A stretch of 32,080 nt of DNA from Verrucomicrobiota bacterium (GCA_023457715.1 JAEWKR010000026.1:1-32080), one strand, 5' to 3'; counted from the first letter of the stretch, positions 18,823 through 27,310 are shown. The notes: a model not told the origin generated them from the letters alone. A program made the numbers and translations.

Positions 18823-21800
18823 TCACGGCCCCGGCGCGAAGCCGTCGGTGGTGGAGATGTCGCGCCGGTACTGGCCCGTGCGCGTGGTGCCGACGCGGTA
18901 GTTGTAGAGCTCGATCACCCGCGTGAGCTCCAGCACGCTGATGCGGCCGTCGCGGTTGTAATCGGCGGAATGATACGCCGGCAGGCTCGCCGACGCGTCT
19001 GCCCGCGTGGCATCGGGCTTGTAGCCGTCCTCGCTGTCGAGACGGACCGCATAACAGCCCGTCCGCACCACCCCGTTGCGCGTGTTGTACAACTCGATCA
19101 CCCGCGTCAGCTCGAACACGCTGATCCGGTTGTCGCCGTTCGTGTCCGCCGAATGGGTCAGCCGGCGCCGCACGACCAGCGGATCCGGCAGCGCCAGCAA
19201 CTGCGTCGGCGTCTCGCCGGTCCGCACGGTGACCAGCGCGGCAAGCGGACGGTCGGCCGACTCCTCCGCCGGCACCGCCAGCGTGTAGGTGAAGGTGACG
19301 GGCGCGACACGGGCCGTCGTCCAGGCCCATTCGATCAGGCCCGTGGCCCCCGCGACCGGTTTCACTTCTCCCTCCTGCCCCGAACTGCCGACGAAACTCC
19401 AGCCTTCGGGCAGCAACACTTCCCAGGCCAGCGCGCTGGCCGCCCCGGTGAACTGAAGGGTGTTCGTGATCGTGACCGTCTGGCCGGCCAGGTAGCCCCC
19501 GCCGACCACGGAATGCGACGCACTCACGCTGTCGACCAGCACACTGAGCAGCGCGGCGTTCGACACTGTGGCGCCCGCCGCGTTTGCCAGGCTCACGCGG
19601 TAGTACCCCGCCGCGCCCACGGTGACATTGCTCACCGTCAGGCTGGGACCGTTCGCCCCGGCAATCGGTTCACCGTCCTTGGTCCATTGATAACTCATCG
19701 GTTCGGTCCCCGTCGCAGTAATGCTGAAGGTTGCCTCCCCGCCCACCCCCGTCGTGCGATTCGCCGGCTGGACCGTGATCTCAGGCGCACCCGCGATCGC
19801 CTGCACGTGCAGGGTGAAAATCTGCACGGCGTCGGGCGGCACCCCGTTGCTGGCCGTCACCGTGATCGTGAAGGGCGCGGCCGCGGTGCTCGGTGGCGTC
19901 CCGCTCAATACGCCCGACACCGCATCGAGCGCGGCCCAGCCGGGCAGTCCCGTGGCCGTAAAGGTGGCGACCGGAGTCGCCCGGGCTTGCACCACGAAAC
20001 TGTTGGACTGCCCCACCAGGAAGGTCGTGCTCGCGGAGCTGATGATCTGCGGCCGGCCGGTGACGGTCAGGACCACCGTGTCGCTCACAATGGACGAGCT
20101 GTAATCGCTCCAGACCGCGCACCGGTACTGGGTGCCGCTCATCGCCAGGCTGCTGGCGGCGACCACCAGCGTCCCGGAGCCTCCGCCTTCACCGTACACC
20201 TCGAACCAGTACGTGTAACCCGGGGGTTTCTGGTACCAGCGGTACTGGGGGGCGGGCGTGCCCGTCGCCGCAATCGTAAACGTCGCCGTCGTTCCGGCCG
20301 GGGTCGTCGCCGAGACAGGCTGCATCGTGATCGCGACCGGCACCACTTCCCTCAACTCCGCCGGCGTCGAAGTCACCGCGCCCCCCGCATTGGAGACGAC
20401 GACATCATAGGTGCCAAACATCTCCGCGGTGAGGTTGCTGAGGCTCAGCGAGTAACCCGTGGCCCCGGGAATGTCGACTCCCTCGAAGCGCCACTGGTAG
20501 GTCAGGCCGCTGCCGCTGGTATAGACGTAAAAATACGCGGACCCGCCGACCGCCACATAACTGCCGTAGGGCTGGCTGGTGATCACCGGCGCCGGCGGCG
20601 GATCCACCACCGTGACCACGGTCGTCCCGCCGGGCACGCTTCCCACCGCATTGGCGACGACCACGGCATACGCACCGGCGTCAGCGTCGACCACGGAGCC
20701 GATTGCCAGGCTCGCCGTCGTCGCACCGGCGATGGCCTCCCCGTCCTTGTACCACTGATACGTCAGGCCTTCTCCCGTGGCCTGCACGGCCAGGGTGGCC
20801 GCGCGCCCGCGGGTGAAGTTCGCCGTCGCCGGCAGCGCGCTCGTCAGCCCGGGCGATGACGACACCGTGCCGGCTCCGGCCGGATCGATGATCGAGAAGA
20901 TCAGCGGCGGGGCATTCTGCGGGTTGTACGAGTAATACGGATCGGGATTCCCCCCGACGGTCGTCAACCCGACCAGCCGGCCGTCCGGCAGGGCAAAAAG
21001 GCGATACGGATATCCGGGCAGCGTGAAGCCCCGCTCCATGAACCCGGCCGTCGTCCACAACTGCACCTGCGACGCGCTGCCCGCCGCCCGGATCGACGCC
21101 CAACGGGTGGACAGCCAGGCGGCATCGCGAAACGCATTCGCGAGGGAGCCCTTATGCTGGAGCGTCGCGGCCGAGAAAAGCTGGCCGTTGGTTCCCAGAA
21201 TGACCGCGCCATCGCCGGAAAGCCTCGCCGGCGTCTGCACCTCCGGGGAAACGTATCCGCTCGACACCGTCGTCCCAGGCACGCCGTCGGCGGAGATCGG
21301 CGTGGCGTAAAGCCAGCTTCCACCGATCGTGATCAGCCGACGGTCGGTCGCCGACCACAGAAGGCCGTAATTGTTGTACAAACTCAGGATTCCCGTCTGC
21401 CCTCCCGCGGCATTCAGGATCCGCGACTCGCTGGAGTACGTGTACAAGCCGACGTAGAGCAGATCGCCCATCGGCACCAAGACAGACGGCTGCCCGGCGA
21501 CACTCGCGAAAACCGTCTCCGTCGGCGACGCCAGTGCCAGGTTGAAATAGGTGATGACGCCCGACGGATATCCCACGTACAGCCGCCGATTGGTCGGGGA
21601 GTAGGTGAACGACTGGGGCGTGGTCGGCAGCGGATACGACGCCGTGTAGCCCCCGGCGGCCGACCAGCGAAAAATGCTCTGGTGCGCCTTCGACAGCATC
21701 AGCAGCGAACCATCTTCCGCCTGCACGATGCCATCGGGCAGGAAATTCAACCGCGCCGGATCCACGGCCGCGCCGGGCACCGCAGCGGTCAGGCTGCTGA

Positions 21801-22695
21801 CGGCGACCTTTTCCACCGCGAGCTTCGGCGTGCTCGTGGCGTCGGGTCGAAACGCATAGACCTGGCCACTCCGAATCACGATCGCCCGCGCTCCCGCAGC
21901 CGCGAGCGTGTAGGTTCCGGCCGGCATCGAGGCATTGTCGTACGCCTCGAGTTTGCCACCCCGCAGGATGACAACGACATCATCGCCGTGGAACGCCGCA
22001 TCGATGTAAACCCCGCCGGTGAGGCTCCGTGCCACAATGCCCGGAACCGAGTACATCATCCCGCTGTTGCGCGCCAGCGTCCGCTCCGTGGGCGACAGCA
22101 CCAGCCTCGGATACTGGGTGTAGCCCGACCCGCTCAGCGCGGACGCATCGAGGGTGCTCCCGAAGGTCCCGTCCGCCGCATAAGCCAGCTCCGTCGTAGA
22201 CGAGGAACTGCTGCCACTGCCGTAAATCTTCCGCTGACTCGCGCTGATGGCGATCGCGTTGCCCATCGCCGAACTGTTGTTCCACATCGCGACGTACTGC
22301 CAGTCCGACTTCCGGATGCTGTAGAGGCGCGAATTATAGGTGCCTTCGCCGATGAACAGCAGGTTCGCGTCGGAAACCAGGTTTTTGACGTTGTCGATGG
22401 CATTATACAGCGGCGTGGCGGTGCCGCTCCCGTCCAGCGCGCGCCGATACACCGTGCGGTCGACGGCATAGAAGAGTCCGCTGCTATCGGCCAGGAGGGC
22501 GGCCGGGGTCGCCCCCACCTCGATTGACGCCAGCCACTGTTCCGCCGCGAGATCAAAGCGGGCGATCGAGGTGCCATCCGCCAGGTAGACGATGTCCGCG
22601 TGGCGGGAATACACGTGCGCCGGGACGTCGGTCTGGGCGTGAAGGCGCGTCAGCCCGAGCAGGACGACGCAAAGCAGGAAAAAGCGAGTGAACAT
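18823..22695 (-). CDS. Large secreted propeller-like / Ig protein with EF-hand tail
   Basis: 1290 residues from the ATG at 22695, which opens a clear signal peptide (MFTRFFLLCVVLLGLTRLHA, cut near 20). An earlier in-frame ATG at 22791 would only add residues translated from the intergenic heptamer array. Residues 25-605 look like a repetitive beta-propeller (repeated short strands with LYVG, LLFIG and KIYGSG-type turns); its exact family is not recognised. Three Ig-like domains follow (615-697, 702-785, 787-878), then a cadherin/He_PIG-like domain (882-965, with GLPGWAALDAVSGVLSGTP), an Ig-like domain (969-1052), a beta-sandwich (1055-1175; core ALAWEVLLPEGWSFVGSS) and a duplicated EF-hand tail (1181-1290). 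Both calcium loops are canonical: DTNGDNRISVFE at 1184-1195 and DYNRDGRISVLE at 1245-1256. It lies between the small secreted protein upstream and the 2814-residue giant downstream, all in one direction. The likely role is an extracellular structural or binding protein. Confidence 0.8.
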   Translation of the reverse strand: MFTRFFLLCVVLLGLTRLHAQTDVPAHVYSRHADIVYLADGTSIARFDLAAEQWLASIEVGATPAALLADSSGLFYAVDRTVYRRALDGSGTATPLYNAIDNVKNLVSDANLLFIGEGTYNSRLYSIRKSDWQYVAMWNNSSAMGNAIAISASQRKIYGSGSSSSSTTELAYAADGTFGSTLDASALSGSGYTQYPRLVLSPTERTLARNSGMMYSVPGIVARSLTGGVYIDAAFHGDDVVVILRGGKLEAYDNASMPAGTYTLAAAGARAIVIRSGQVYAFRPDATSTPKLAVEKVAVSSLTAAVPGAAVDPARLNFLPDGIVQAEDGSLLMLSKAHQSIFRWSAAGGYTASYPLPTTPQSFTYSPTNRRLYVGYPSGVITYFNLALASPTETVFASVAGQPSVLVPMGDLLYVGLYTYSSESRILNAAGGQTGILSLYNNYGLLWSATDRRLITIGGSWLYATPISADGVPGTTVSSGYVSPEVQTPARLSGDGAVILGTNGQLFSAATLQHKGSLANAFRDAAWLSTRWASIRAAGSASQVQLWTTAGFMERGFTLPGYPYRLFALPDGRLVGLTTVGGNPDPYYSYNPQNAPPLIFSIIDPAGAGTVSSSPGLTSALPATANFTRGRAATLAVQATGEGLTYQWYKDGEAIAGATTASLAIGSVVDADAGAYAVVVANAVGSVPGGTTVVTVVDPPPAPVITSQPYGSYVAVGGSAYFYVYTSGSGLTYQWRFEGVDIPGATGYSLSLSNLTAEMFGTYDVVVSNAGGAVTSTPAELREVVPVAITMQPVSATTPAGTTATFTIAATGTPAPQYRWYQKPPGYTYWFEVYGEGGGSGTLVVAASSLAMSGTQYRCAVWSDYSSSIVSDTVVLTVTGRPQIISSASTTFLVGQSNSFVVQARATPVATFTATGLPGWAALDAVSGVLSGTPPSTAAAPFTITVTASNGVPPDAVQIFTLHVQAIAGAPEITVQPANRTTGVGGEATFSITATGTEPMSYQWTKDGEPIAGANGPSLTVSNVTVGAAGYYRVSLANAAGATVSNAALLSVLVDSVSASHSVVGGGYLAGQTVTITNTLQFTGAASALAWEVLLPEGWSFVGSSGQEGEVKPVAGATGLIEWAWTTARVAPVTFTYTLAVPAEESADRPLAALVTVRTGETPTQLLALPDPLVVRRRLTHSADTNGDNRISVFELTRVIELYNTRNGVVRTGCYAVRLDSEDGYKPDATRADASASLPAYHSADYNRDGRISVLELTRVIELYNYRVGTTRTGQYRRDISTTDGFAPGP

Positions 22696-22957
22696 GGGGG
22701 GCCGGCTGCCTCTGAATTTGAGATTTGAGATTTGAGATTTGAGATAGGGGAGGAGCCGGGGGGCGTCTGAATTTGACCCTCCTTCGTCCAAGCACTTCGG
22801 CAGGGCGAGGATTTGAAATTTGAGATTGGTGCGGAGCCGGGTGCGCCTAGATCGGATTTCAGCATTTCAGTTTTCAGCGTTTCAGTGTTTTCACCCGGCC
22901 CTCCGGCCCTCCGGCCCTCCGGCCCTCCGTCCCTCTGGCCCTCCGGCCCTCCGGCCT
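22696..22957. repeat. Graded tandem repeats between the small secreted gene and the 1290-residue gene
   Basis: Read on the plus strand, ATTTGAG heptamers (22720-22745 and 22810-22828) pass into TTTCAGC-type 8-mers (22856-22892) and then into the 9-bp unit CGGCCCTCC (about 22894-22955). A near-palindromic GC segment (GGAGCCGGGTGCGCC) lies at about 22833. No gene is seen. Confidence 0.7.
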
Positions 22958-23407
22958 TCACAGCTCCCGCCGCTTGCCCGGATTCACCACCGCCGGCCGC
23001 ACGTCGACGGGCTCGGGTTTGAGCGTCGTGAGCTTGCCATGGGCACGCAGCAGCGCGGTTCCCGACACGACCCCCGCGGCAGCTTGCGGCGGGTAAGCGA
23101 CGTGCACGAGGAACGCCGTCCGGGCGGGGGGCATCTGCGCGAAGGCAAACTCCAGGGTGCCCATCGTACCCGGCGGGGACGCCACCGCGGGGGCATTGGG
23201 TCCACTCAGCCGCGCCAGCCGCCAGCCCGCCGGCAGCTGAATCTCCCAACCCAGCGCGCCGAGTTCGCCCTCATACGTCGTGACCGCCGTCAGGGCGATC
23301 TCGCCTCCGGCCGGATTCAATTCGCGCGAATCCGCCTGGAGGGAAGCGGACTGCCCGAAGAGCGAGGCCGCGAGAGAAAGGAAACCGGCAAGGAGAAGAA
23401 GGCGCAT
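22958..23407 (-). CDS. Small secreted protein made of one beta-sandwich like that in the giants' tails
   Basis: 149 residues. An N-terminal signal peptide (MRLLLLAGFLSLAASLFG, cut near 19-22) is followed by a single predicted beta-rich domain. Its core ALGWEIQLPAGWRLARLSG (about 51-69), then GTLEFAFAQMPPARTAFLVHV and a valine-rich strand, aligns by eye with the domain just before the EF-hand tail of the 1290-residue protein (ALAWEVLLPEGW..., IEWAWTTARVAPVTFTYTL) and of the 2814-residue protein (SFTWNMSVPTGW...). The sandwich is cohesin-like in size and position, but this family assignment is an inference. It has no EF-hand tail. It is the first of four minus-strand genes that may be co-expressed with the giants. 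Its stop codon lies in the first units of the adjacent 9-bp repeat array. Confidence 0.72.
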   Translation of the reverse strand: MRLLLLAGFLSLAASLFGQSASLQADSRELNPAGGEIALTAVTTYEGELGALGWEIQLPAGWRLARLSGPNAPAVASPPGTMGTLEFAFAQMPPARTAFLVHVAYPPQAAAGVVSGTALLRAHGKLTTLKPEPVDVRPAVVNPGKRREL

Positions 23408-23908
23408 GAGAAGAGGGGCTGATGTTGTCGACGGCCAGGGGAGGCGTGGCCATTAGCTGAGCAGCGAGGGCAATAAGTTGAGGTGTTGACGTTGAATGAA
23501 CTGAACGGGAGCGGCTATCCGTGCCGGCCTTGGGGGTCCTGAGCGGGGGAGGAATGGCGCACCGCCAGCCGGGCTTATGGTCCGCGATTCCAGGCGTCGA
23601 CAGCGGCTATCTGCTGCGGCAGAAGAGGTAATGAAGCGTTGGTTTGGAGTGACAGTGGATCAGGATGAAACCGTTTCCACAGCTGGGAATATTTCCTAGG
23701 CCCTGTTAGCTAGTGTCAATCATTTGCTGCCCAGGCCGGCCGTCATCAACGGCAGCCTTTCAGCGTATCCAGGAATTTGGAGCGGGCTCCGGGCCGCGTT
23801 CGCAGGCCTCTGGCAAAATCGTTTCAGCCTTTTCAGCTTTTCCCCGTCGGCGCCCCTTCAGCGTTTCAGCTTTGCCCTGGCCCGAAATCGGCTTTGAGCT
23901 TCCTTCGT
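23408..23908. other. Divergent intergenic region, about 500 bp
   Basis: It separates the minus-strand small secreted gene from the plus-strand response regulator, so it should hold promoters for both. No convincing -35/-10 pair was found; a TTGACG at about 23486 has no good -10 partner. From about 23757 to 23878 it carries CTTTCAGC-type 8-mers interrupted by unique sequence. No additional gene is supported. Confidence 0.5.
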
Positions 23909-24310
23909 TTGAAACCTTCGGCCTCCAGACCGCTCACGATTCTTGTCGTCGATGATGTGACGGAGATCCGCCACACCCTCGAGAGCCTGCTGGCCGCGCG
24001 GGGGCACCGGGTCTACGGCGCGGAGAATGGTTTTGTCGGATCCCAGCTGCTCGATCAGCACGCGATCGACGTTCTGATCACGGATATCGTCATGCCCGAG
24101 CAGGATGGCTTCGAACTGCTTCGTTCTCTCCGCGCCAAGAACCCGGACGTGCGCGTCGTGGCCATGAGCGGCGGCGGCCAGGCGATCTCGCCCGAGAACT
24201 GCCTGCGCGTCGCCAAAGCGCTCGGCGCCGATGTCACGTTGCGCAAGCCCTTCGAGCTGGCGGCATTGATCCAGGCGGTCGAGGGCCCATCGGCCACGGG
24301 AGACGCCTGA
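23909..24310 (+). CDS. Stand-alone response-regulator receiver-domain protein
   Basis: From the TTG at 23909 the protein has 133 residues and is a single CheY-like receiver domain with no output domain. The acidic pair is at Asp15-Asp16 (ILVVDD), the phospho-acceptor is Asp59 in ITDIVMPEQDG, the conserved Ser is at 87 (VVAMSGGG) and the invariant Lys at 113 (LRKPFE). All residues needed for phosphorylation are present. The start is uncertain: TTG codons at 23894 and 23909 are both in frame, and a further upstream ATG at 23777 would translate the CTTTCAGC repeat. No histidine kinase is next to it, so its partner is elsewhere. It converges on the lipid kinase with only 21 bp between the stops. 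Confidence 0.85.
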   Translation: MKPSASRPLTILVVDDVTEIRHTLESLLAARGHRVYGAENGFVGSQLLDQHAIDVLITDIVMPEQDGFELLRSLRAKNPDVRVVAMSGGGQAISPENCLRVAKALGADVTLRKPFELAALIQAVEGPSATGDA

Positions 24311-24331
24311 GTCTCTTTCCGCGGACGTCGG

Positions 24332-25201
24332 CTAGCTCGCCATTTCGCCGCAGACGACCCGCAGCGCCCTGGCCTGCACTTCGAACCCGATCGTGAGTCC
24401 CGCATCGTGGACCTCTCCATCGGTGTGCAGGGGACCCGGGGCCTGACGATGCACCACGAAGCGGGGACCACAGAGCGAGACCACGCCGGTCGCCTGATCG
24501 ACGTTCCCGGCAAACAGGCGGGTCGCCAGGGGAATGGCGTTGAACACCGTGACGGTGGGCACCGCGGTCAGGTTCAACAGCCCGTCATCCACGCGCGCCC
24601 CGGGGGCGATCCGCGCGTTGTTCCCGTACTGATCCGCATTCGCAACGCTCAATGTGAACGCCGTCACCGTGCGCGTCGCACCGTTCTCGTCGATCCTGTA
24701 CTCCTGCGGCTGCCACGCCGTGAATGTCTTGGCACTGGTCGTGAGATAACGGAAGAATCCGCGCCGGCGCAGCCGGTTGAAACGCGTCGCGATCTCCGCC
24801 TCGAAACCGATGCCCGCAGCCGTGAAGAAGGCGTGACCGTCCGCCCAGCCGACGTCGATCAACCGGCTCGCGCCGGTGTCCAGGACGCGCAGCGCGCGTG
24901 AGAGCGAGCCGTGGAGGCCCAGGCAGCGGCCGAGCCCATCGCCCGACCCACACGGCACAAGTCCAAGGGTCGCGGTCGTCCCCACCAGGGCGGTGGCCAC
25001 CTCGTTCATGGTGCCGTCGCCTCCGACGGCCACGATCCGCTCGTAACCCTCCGCCACGGCTTGCGCCGCCAACTCCCGGCCATGGCGAGCGCGTTCCGTC
25101 AGGACGATCTCCGCACCCCGCGCCTCCGCGAAACGCCTGACTTCAGGGTACACGGCGGCTGCGCGGCCTGAACGGGTGTTGACGACGAACCGGGTGCGCA
25201 T
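24332..25201 (-). CDS. Diacylglycerol-kinase-like lipid kinase (YegS/DagK family)
   Basis: 289 residues from the ATG at 25201; a GTG two codons earlier at 25207 is equally possible. The catalytic DAGK domain is recognised by VGGDGTMNEV (nucleotide-binding GGDGT near residue 60), a PCGSGDGLGR loop (near 83-92; most relatives have Asn where this has Asp), AAGIGFEAE (near 128), and the C-terminal NNARIAPGARVDDGLLNL and HTDGE segments typical of bacterial YegS/BmrU-like kinases. It is expected to phosphorylate a lipid such as diacylglycerol or a related lipid at the inner face of the membrane, using ATP; the exact substrate cannot be inferred. The length fits the family. Its 5' side faces composite repeat copy B. 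Confidence 0.88.
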   Translation of the reverse strand: MRTRFVVNTRSGRAAAVYPEVRRFAEARGAEIVLTERARHGRELAAQAVAEGYERIVAVGGDGTMNEVATALVGTTATLGLVPCGSGDGLGRCLGLHGSLSRALRVLDTGASRLIDVGWADGHAFFTAAGIGFEAEIATRFNRLRRRGFFRYLTTSAKTFTAWQPQEYRIDENGATRTVTAFTLSVANADQYGNNARIAPGARVDDGLLNLTAVPTVTVFNAIPLATRLFAGNVDQATGVVSLCGPRFVVHRQAPGPLHTDGEVHDAGLTIGFEVQARALRVVCGEMAS

Positions 25202-25207
25202 CGTCAC

Positions 25208-25570
25208 CCAGTAGCGGGGAGCGCCAAGACGGTAGCGAGGGAAAACGCCACTCCGAGGAGGCGACAGCGAGACCCGGAGGGCCAGAGGGCCGGAGGACCG
25301 GAGGGCCGGAGGGCCGGAGGGCCGGGCTGCTTTCCCTCTTCGCTACGCCGGGAAGCCAAACGCCTTGATGTAGCGAGGAGCGCCAGCGAGACCCGGAGGG
25401 CCAGAGGGCCAGAGGGCCGGAGGGCCGGGCTCTTTCCCTCTTCGCTACGCCCAAACGCCTTGATGTAGCGAGGAGCGCCAGCGAGTCGATCCGACAGCCC
25501 CCGCGTAGGCGCCACGTCCTCCCCCGGATTTCGAATCGCTGGCGCTCTTCGCTACGAGCGCCCGAGCGGG
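25208..25570. repeat. Composite intergenic repeat, copy B
   Basis: No gene is seen. TAGCGAGGAGCGCCAGCG occurs at 25371-25388 and 25466-25483, with degraded versions near 25210 and 25236. The inverted form is at 25537-25555, and shortened forms (CCCTCTTCGCTACG) are at about 25334 and 25436. Arrays of CCGGAGGGC with CCAGAGGGC and CCGGAGGAC variants fill 25273-25326 and 25392-25430. The stem pair 25465-25490 / 25530-25555 matches the pairs in copies A and C and encloses a similar central segment. Confidence 0.78.
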
Positions 25571-25607
25571 GATGGAAACCGACTGCCGCAACCAGCGTCT
25601 CGTCGCG

Positions 25608-25796
25608 TCAGATCTCGGATCCGCGCCACGCGCGGCTGGGGCCGGTGGAGAATGCCCGTCCAGGCACGACGACGTGAAACCCATCCTCGTCCTCAAAGCC
25701 GTGCGGAGCGCGCCACAGTTCGATGAGGGTCACCAGCACGCCGAAGCCGTACAGCACGGCCACCGCGCAAGCGACGAGTTGGAGGAATTCCGTCAT
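25608..25796 (-). CDS. Tiny single-pass membrane protein, RAPxG..D..GFH family (member 1)
   Basis: 62 residues from the ATG at 25796. An N-terminal hydrophobic helix (about 4-26) is followed by ELWRAPHGFEDEDGFHVV and a basic, glycine-rich tail. The same signature, helix then RAPxGxxDxxGFH, is found in the proteins at 27311 and 31442, so the frame is under selection and the gene is real. The start is chosen by that homology; the longer frame to 25874 adds unrelated residues. It follows RmlA on the same strand after 109 bp and may be transcribed with it. Function unknown; no catalytic motif is visible. A small membrane-bound regulator or complex subunit is only a guess. The tail differs from the other two, which end in Glu/Ala-rich sequence. 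Confidence 0.7.
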   Translation of the reverse strand: MTEFLQLVACAVAVLYGFGVLVTLIELWRAPHGFEDEDGFHVVVPGRAFSTGPSRAWRGSEI

Positions 25797-25905
25797 GCTT
25801 CGACCGTAACGCTCGCTTCCGCCGTTCGCCATCCCTTCTGCACCCACCTTTTTGATCGGGGAAATTCCGACCAAAGGCCTGGAGGTTTGACCTCCACCTC
25901 CCGGA

Positions 25906-26784
25906 TCAGCCGTGGAGCATCTTCTTCAAATAGCTGCCGTAGGCGGACTTACCGAGGCGGGAAATGTTTGTCTCCAAGGTGGCTTGGTCAATCCACCCTT
26001 TGCGCCAGGCGATCTCCTCCAAACAGGCGATCTTGAGCCCTTGACGCTTCTCGATGACGGCCACGAAGTGCGCGGCATCCAGGAGTGAATCGTGGGTGCC
26101 GGTGTCCAGCCACGCCGTACCTCGTCCCAGCACCTCCACCTGCAATGTGCCTCGTTCCAGATACAGCCGATTGAGGTCCGTGATCTCGAGTTCGTTTCGC
26201 TTCGACGGCTTCAGGTCCCGTGCCAGCTTCACCACGTCGCCATCGTAGAAATAGATGCCCGGAATGGCGAAATTGGACTTCGGCTGCGCCGGCTTTTCCT
26301 CCAGCGACAGCACGCGTCCGTCGGCCGCAAACTCGACGACGCCGTAGCTGGTCGGATCCGCCACGTGGTATCCGAAGATCGTAGCCCCGGAAACCCGCGC
26401 CGACGCCGACTCCAGCGACTTCACCAAATCGTGCCCGTAGAAAAGATTGTCCCCCAACACCAGTGCCGCCGGCTCGCCGGCGAGGAAGCCGACGTCTTGC
26501 GCGATATGGAACGCCTGCGCCAGGCCCTCCGGCCGCGGCTGCGCCGCATAGCTCAGCTTCAAGCCCAGATTCGTCCCATTGCCCAACAGCCGCTCGAACA
26601 AAGGCAGGTCCTGCGGCGTCGAGATCACGAGCACCTCCCGAATCCCGGCCAGCATCAGCACTGACAACGGATAGTACACCATCGGCTTGTCGTACACCGG
26701 CATCAGCTGCTTGCTGACGGCGATCGTAAGCGGATAAAGCCGGGTCCCCGATCCGCCCGCGAGAATGATGCCTTTGCGATTCAT
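25906..26784 (-). CDS. rmlA: Glucose-1-phosphate thymidylyltransferase
   Basis: 292 residues from the ATG at 26784, the usual length for this enzyme; the 34 residues upstream in frame are not homologous. It makes dTDP-glucose from dTTP and glucose-1-phosphate, the first step towards dTDP-L-rhamnose and other deoxysugars for surface polysaccharides. The nucleotide-binding signature GGSGTRLYPLT lies at 10-20, the SKQLMPVYDKPMVYYP segment at 24-39, LGDNLFYG near 110, and the C-terminal EITDLNRLY and GTAWLDTGTHDSL segments are intact. rmlB, rmlC and rmlD are not in the window. The neighbours (two O-antigen ligase-like proteins about 0.8-4 kb upstream) fit surface glycan synthesis. A run of G just before the ATG could serve as a weak ribosome site. 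Confidence 0.95.
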   Translation of the reverse strand: MNRKGIILAGGSGTRLYPLTIAVSKQLMPVYDKPMVYYPLSVLMLAGIREVLVISTPQDLPLFERLLGNGTNLGLKLSYAAQPRPEGLAQAFHIAQDVGFLAGEPAALVLGDNLFYGHDLVKSLESASARVSGATIFGYHVADPTSYGVVEFAADGRVLSLEEKPAQPKSNFAIPGIYFYDGDVVKLARDLKPSKRNELEITDLNRLYLERGTLQVEVLGRGTAWLDTGTHDSLLDAAHFVAVIEKRQGLKIACLEEIAWRKGWIDQATLETNISRLGKSAYGSYLKKMLHG

Positions 26785-27235
26785 CCCCAGGCAGATGCTG
26801 AAAAACCATCCCGCTGAAAAGCGGAAACTTCGCCGAACTGACTGCAGCCTTGAACGAGTAGATCCACACCCGTGGGCGATCGCCAAGGTGCAGCCGGAGG
26901 GCCGGAGGGCCGGAGGGCCGGAGGGCCGGGCTGCTGTCCCTCTTCGCTACGCCCGGGGCCAACCAAACGGATTGGTGTAGCGAGGAGCGCCAGCGAGACC
27001 CGGAGGGCCAGAGGGCCGGAGGACCGGAGGGCCGGGCTGCTTTCCCTCTTCGCTACGCCCAGGCGCAGCCAAACGGACTGCTGTAGCGAGGAGCGCCAGC
27101 GAGTCGATCGGCCGACCCCGCGTATTGCCCACGTCCTCCCCCGATTTCGAATCGCTGGCGCTCTTCGCTACGCCCGAGCAGCCAAACGGATTGGTGTAGC
27201 GAGGAGCGCCAGCGAGTCGATCCGGCGGCCCCGCA
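26785..27235. repeat. rmlA upstream region and composite intergenic repeat, copy C
   Basis: Bases 26785-26890 are unique sequence upstream of rmlA and include a small hairpin CCGCT-GAAA-AGCGG at 26811-26824. From about 26893 the composite repeat begins: CCGGAGGGC arrays at 26894-26930 and 27000-27040; TAGCGAGGAGCGCCAGCG at 26978-26995, 27084-27101 and 27197-27214; the inverted form at 27153-27171; shortened inverted forms near 26937 and 27046. No gene is seen. Confidence 0.78.
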
Positions 27236-27310
27236 CTAAGGAATTTTCTGAGTGGATACCAGGTGGAGCACGGATTGCCACAAAGGGTTAGCTTCGTATA
27301 TCTTAAGCCC
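27236..27310 (+). promoter_or_regulatory. Leader shared with the region upstream of 31442
   Basis: The 75 bases before the second tiny membrane gene resemble the 75 bases before the third (31366-31441). Shared blocks in order are CTAAGGA(A/G)TTTTCTGA, GGATA, CACGGATT, TTCG and CTTAAG.CCATGCAAGC. It may hold the promoter or a 5' UTR element; this role is an inference from conservation. Confidence 0.5.

Noticed and set aside
18787..20859. Long plus-strand open frame (690 codons) opposite the 1290-residue gene
   Set aside because: Arg/His/Gly-rich with no domain, signal or repeat logic; it is the antisense shadow expected of GC-rich coding DNA. The same applies to the long frames at 311-1672, 2613-3956, 7731-9365, 13768-14820, 21154-22527, 27531-28802 and 29647-30720.
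22696..22791. N-terminal extension of the 1290-residue protein (SQISNLKF...) as coding
   Set aside because: It is translated heptamer repeat lying upstream of a perfect signal peptide. The same reasoning moved the starts of the oxidoreductase and the response regulator.
23480..23520. TTGACG as a sigma-70 -35 box
   Set aside because: No acceptable -10 hexamer at the right spacing was found.
25204..25515. Open frames reading GPPALRPSG-like repeats in the composite repeats (also near 22813, 26872 and 31367)
   Set aside because: They are direct translations of the 9-bp CCGGAGGGC array in whichever frame is open, with no homology to a real protein and no start signal.
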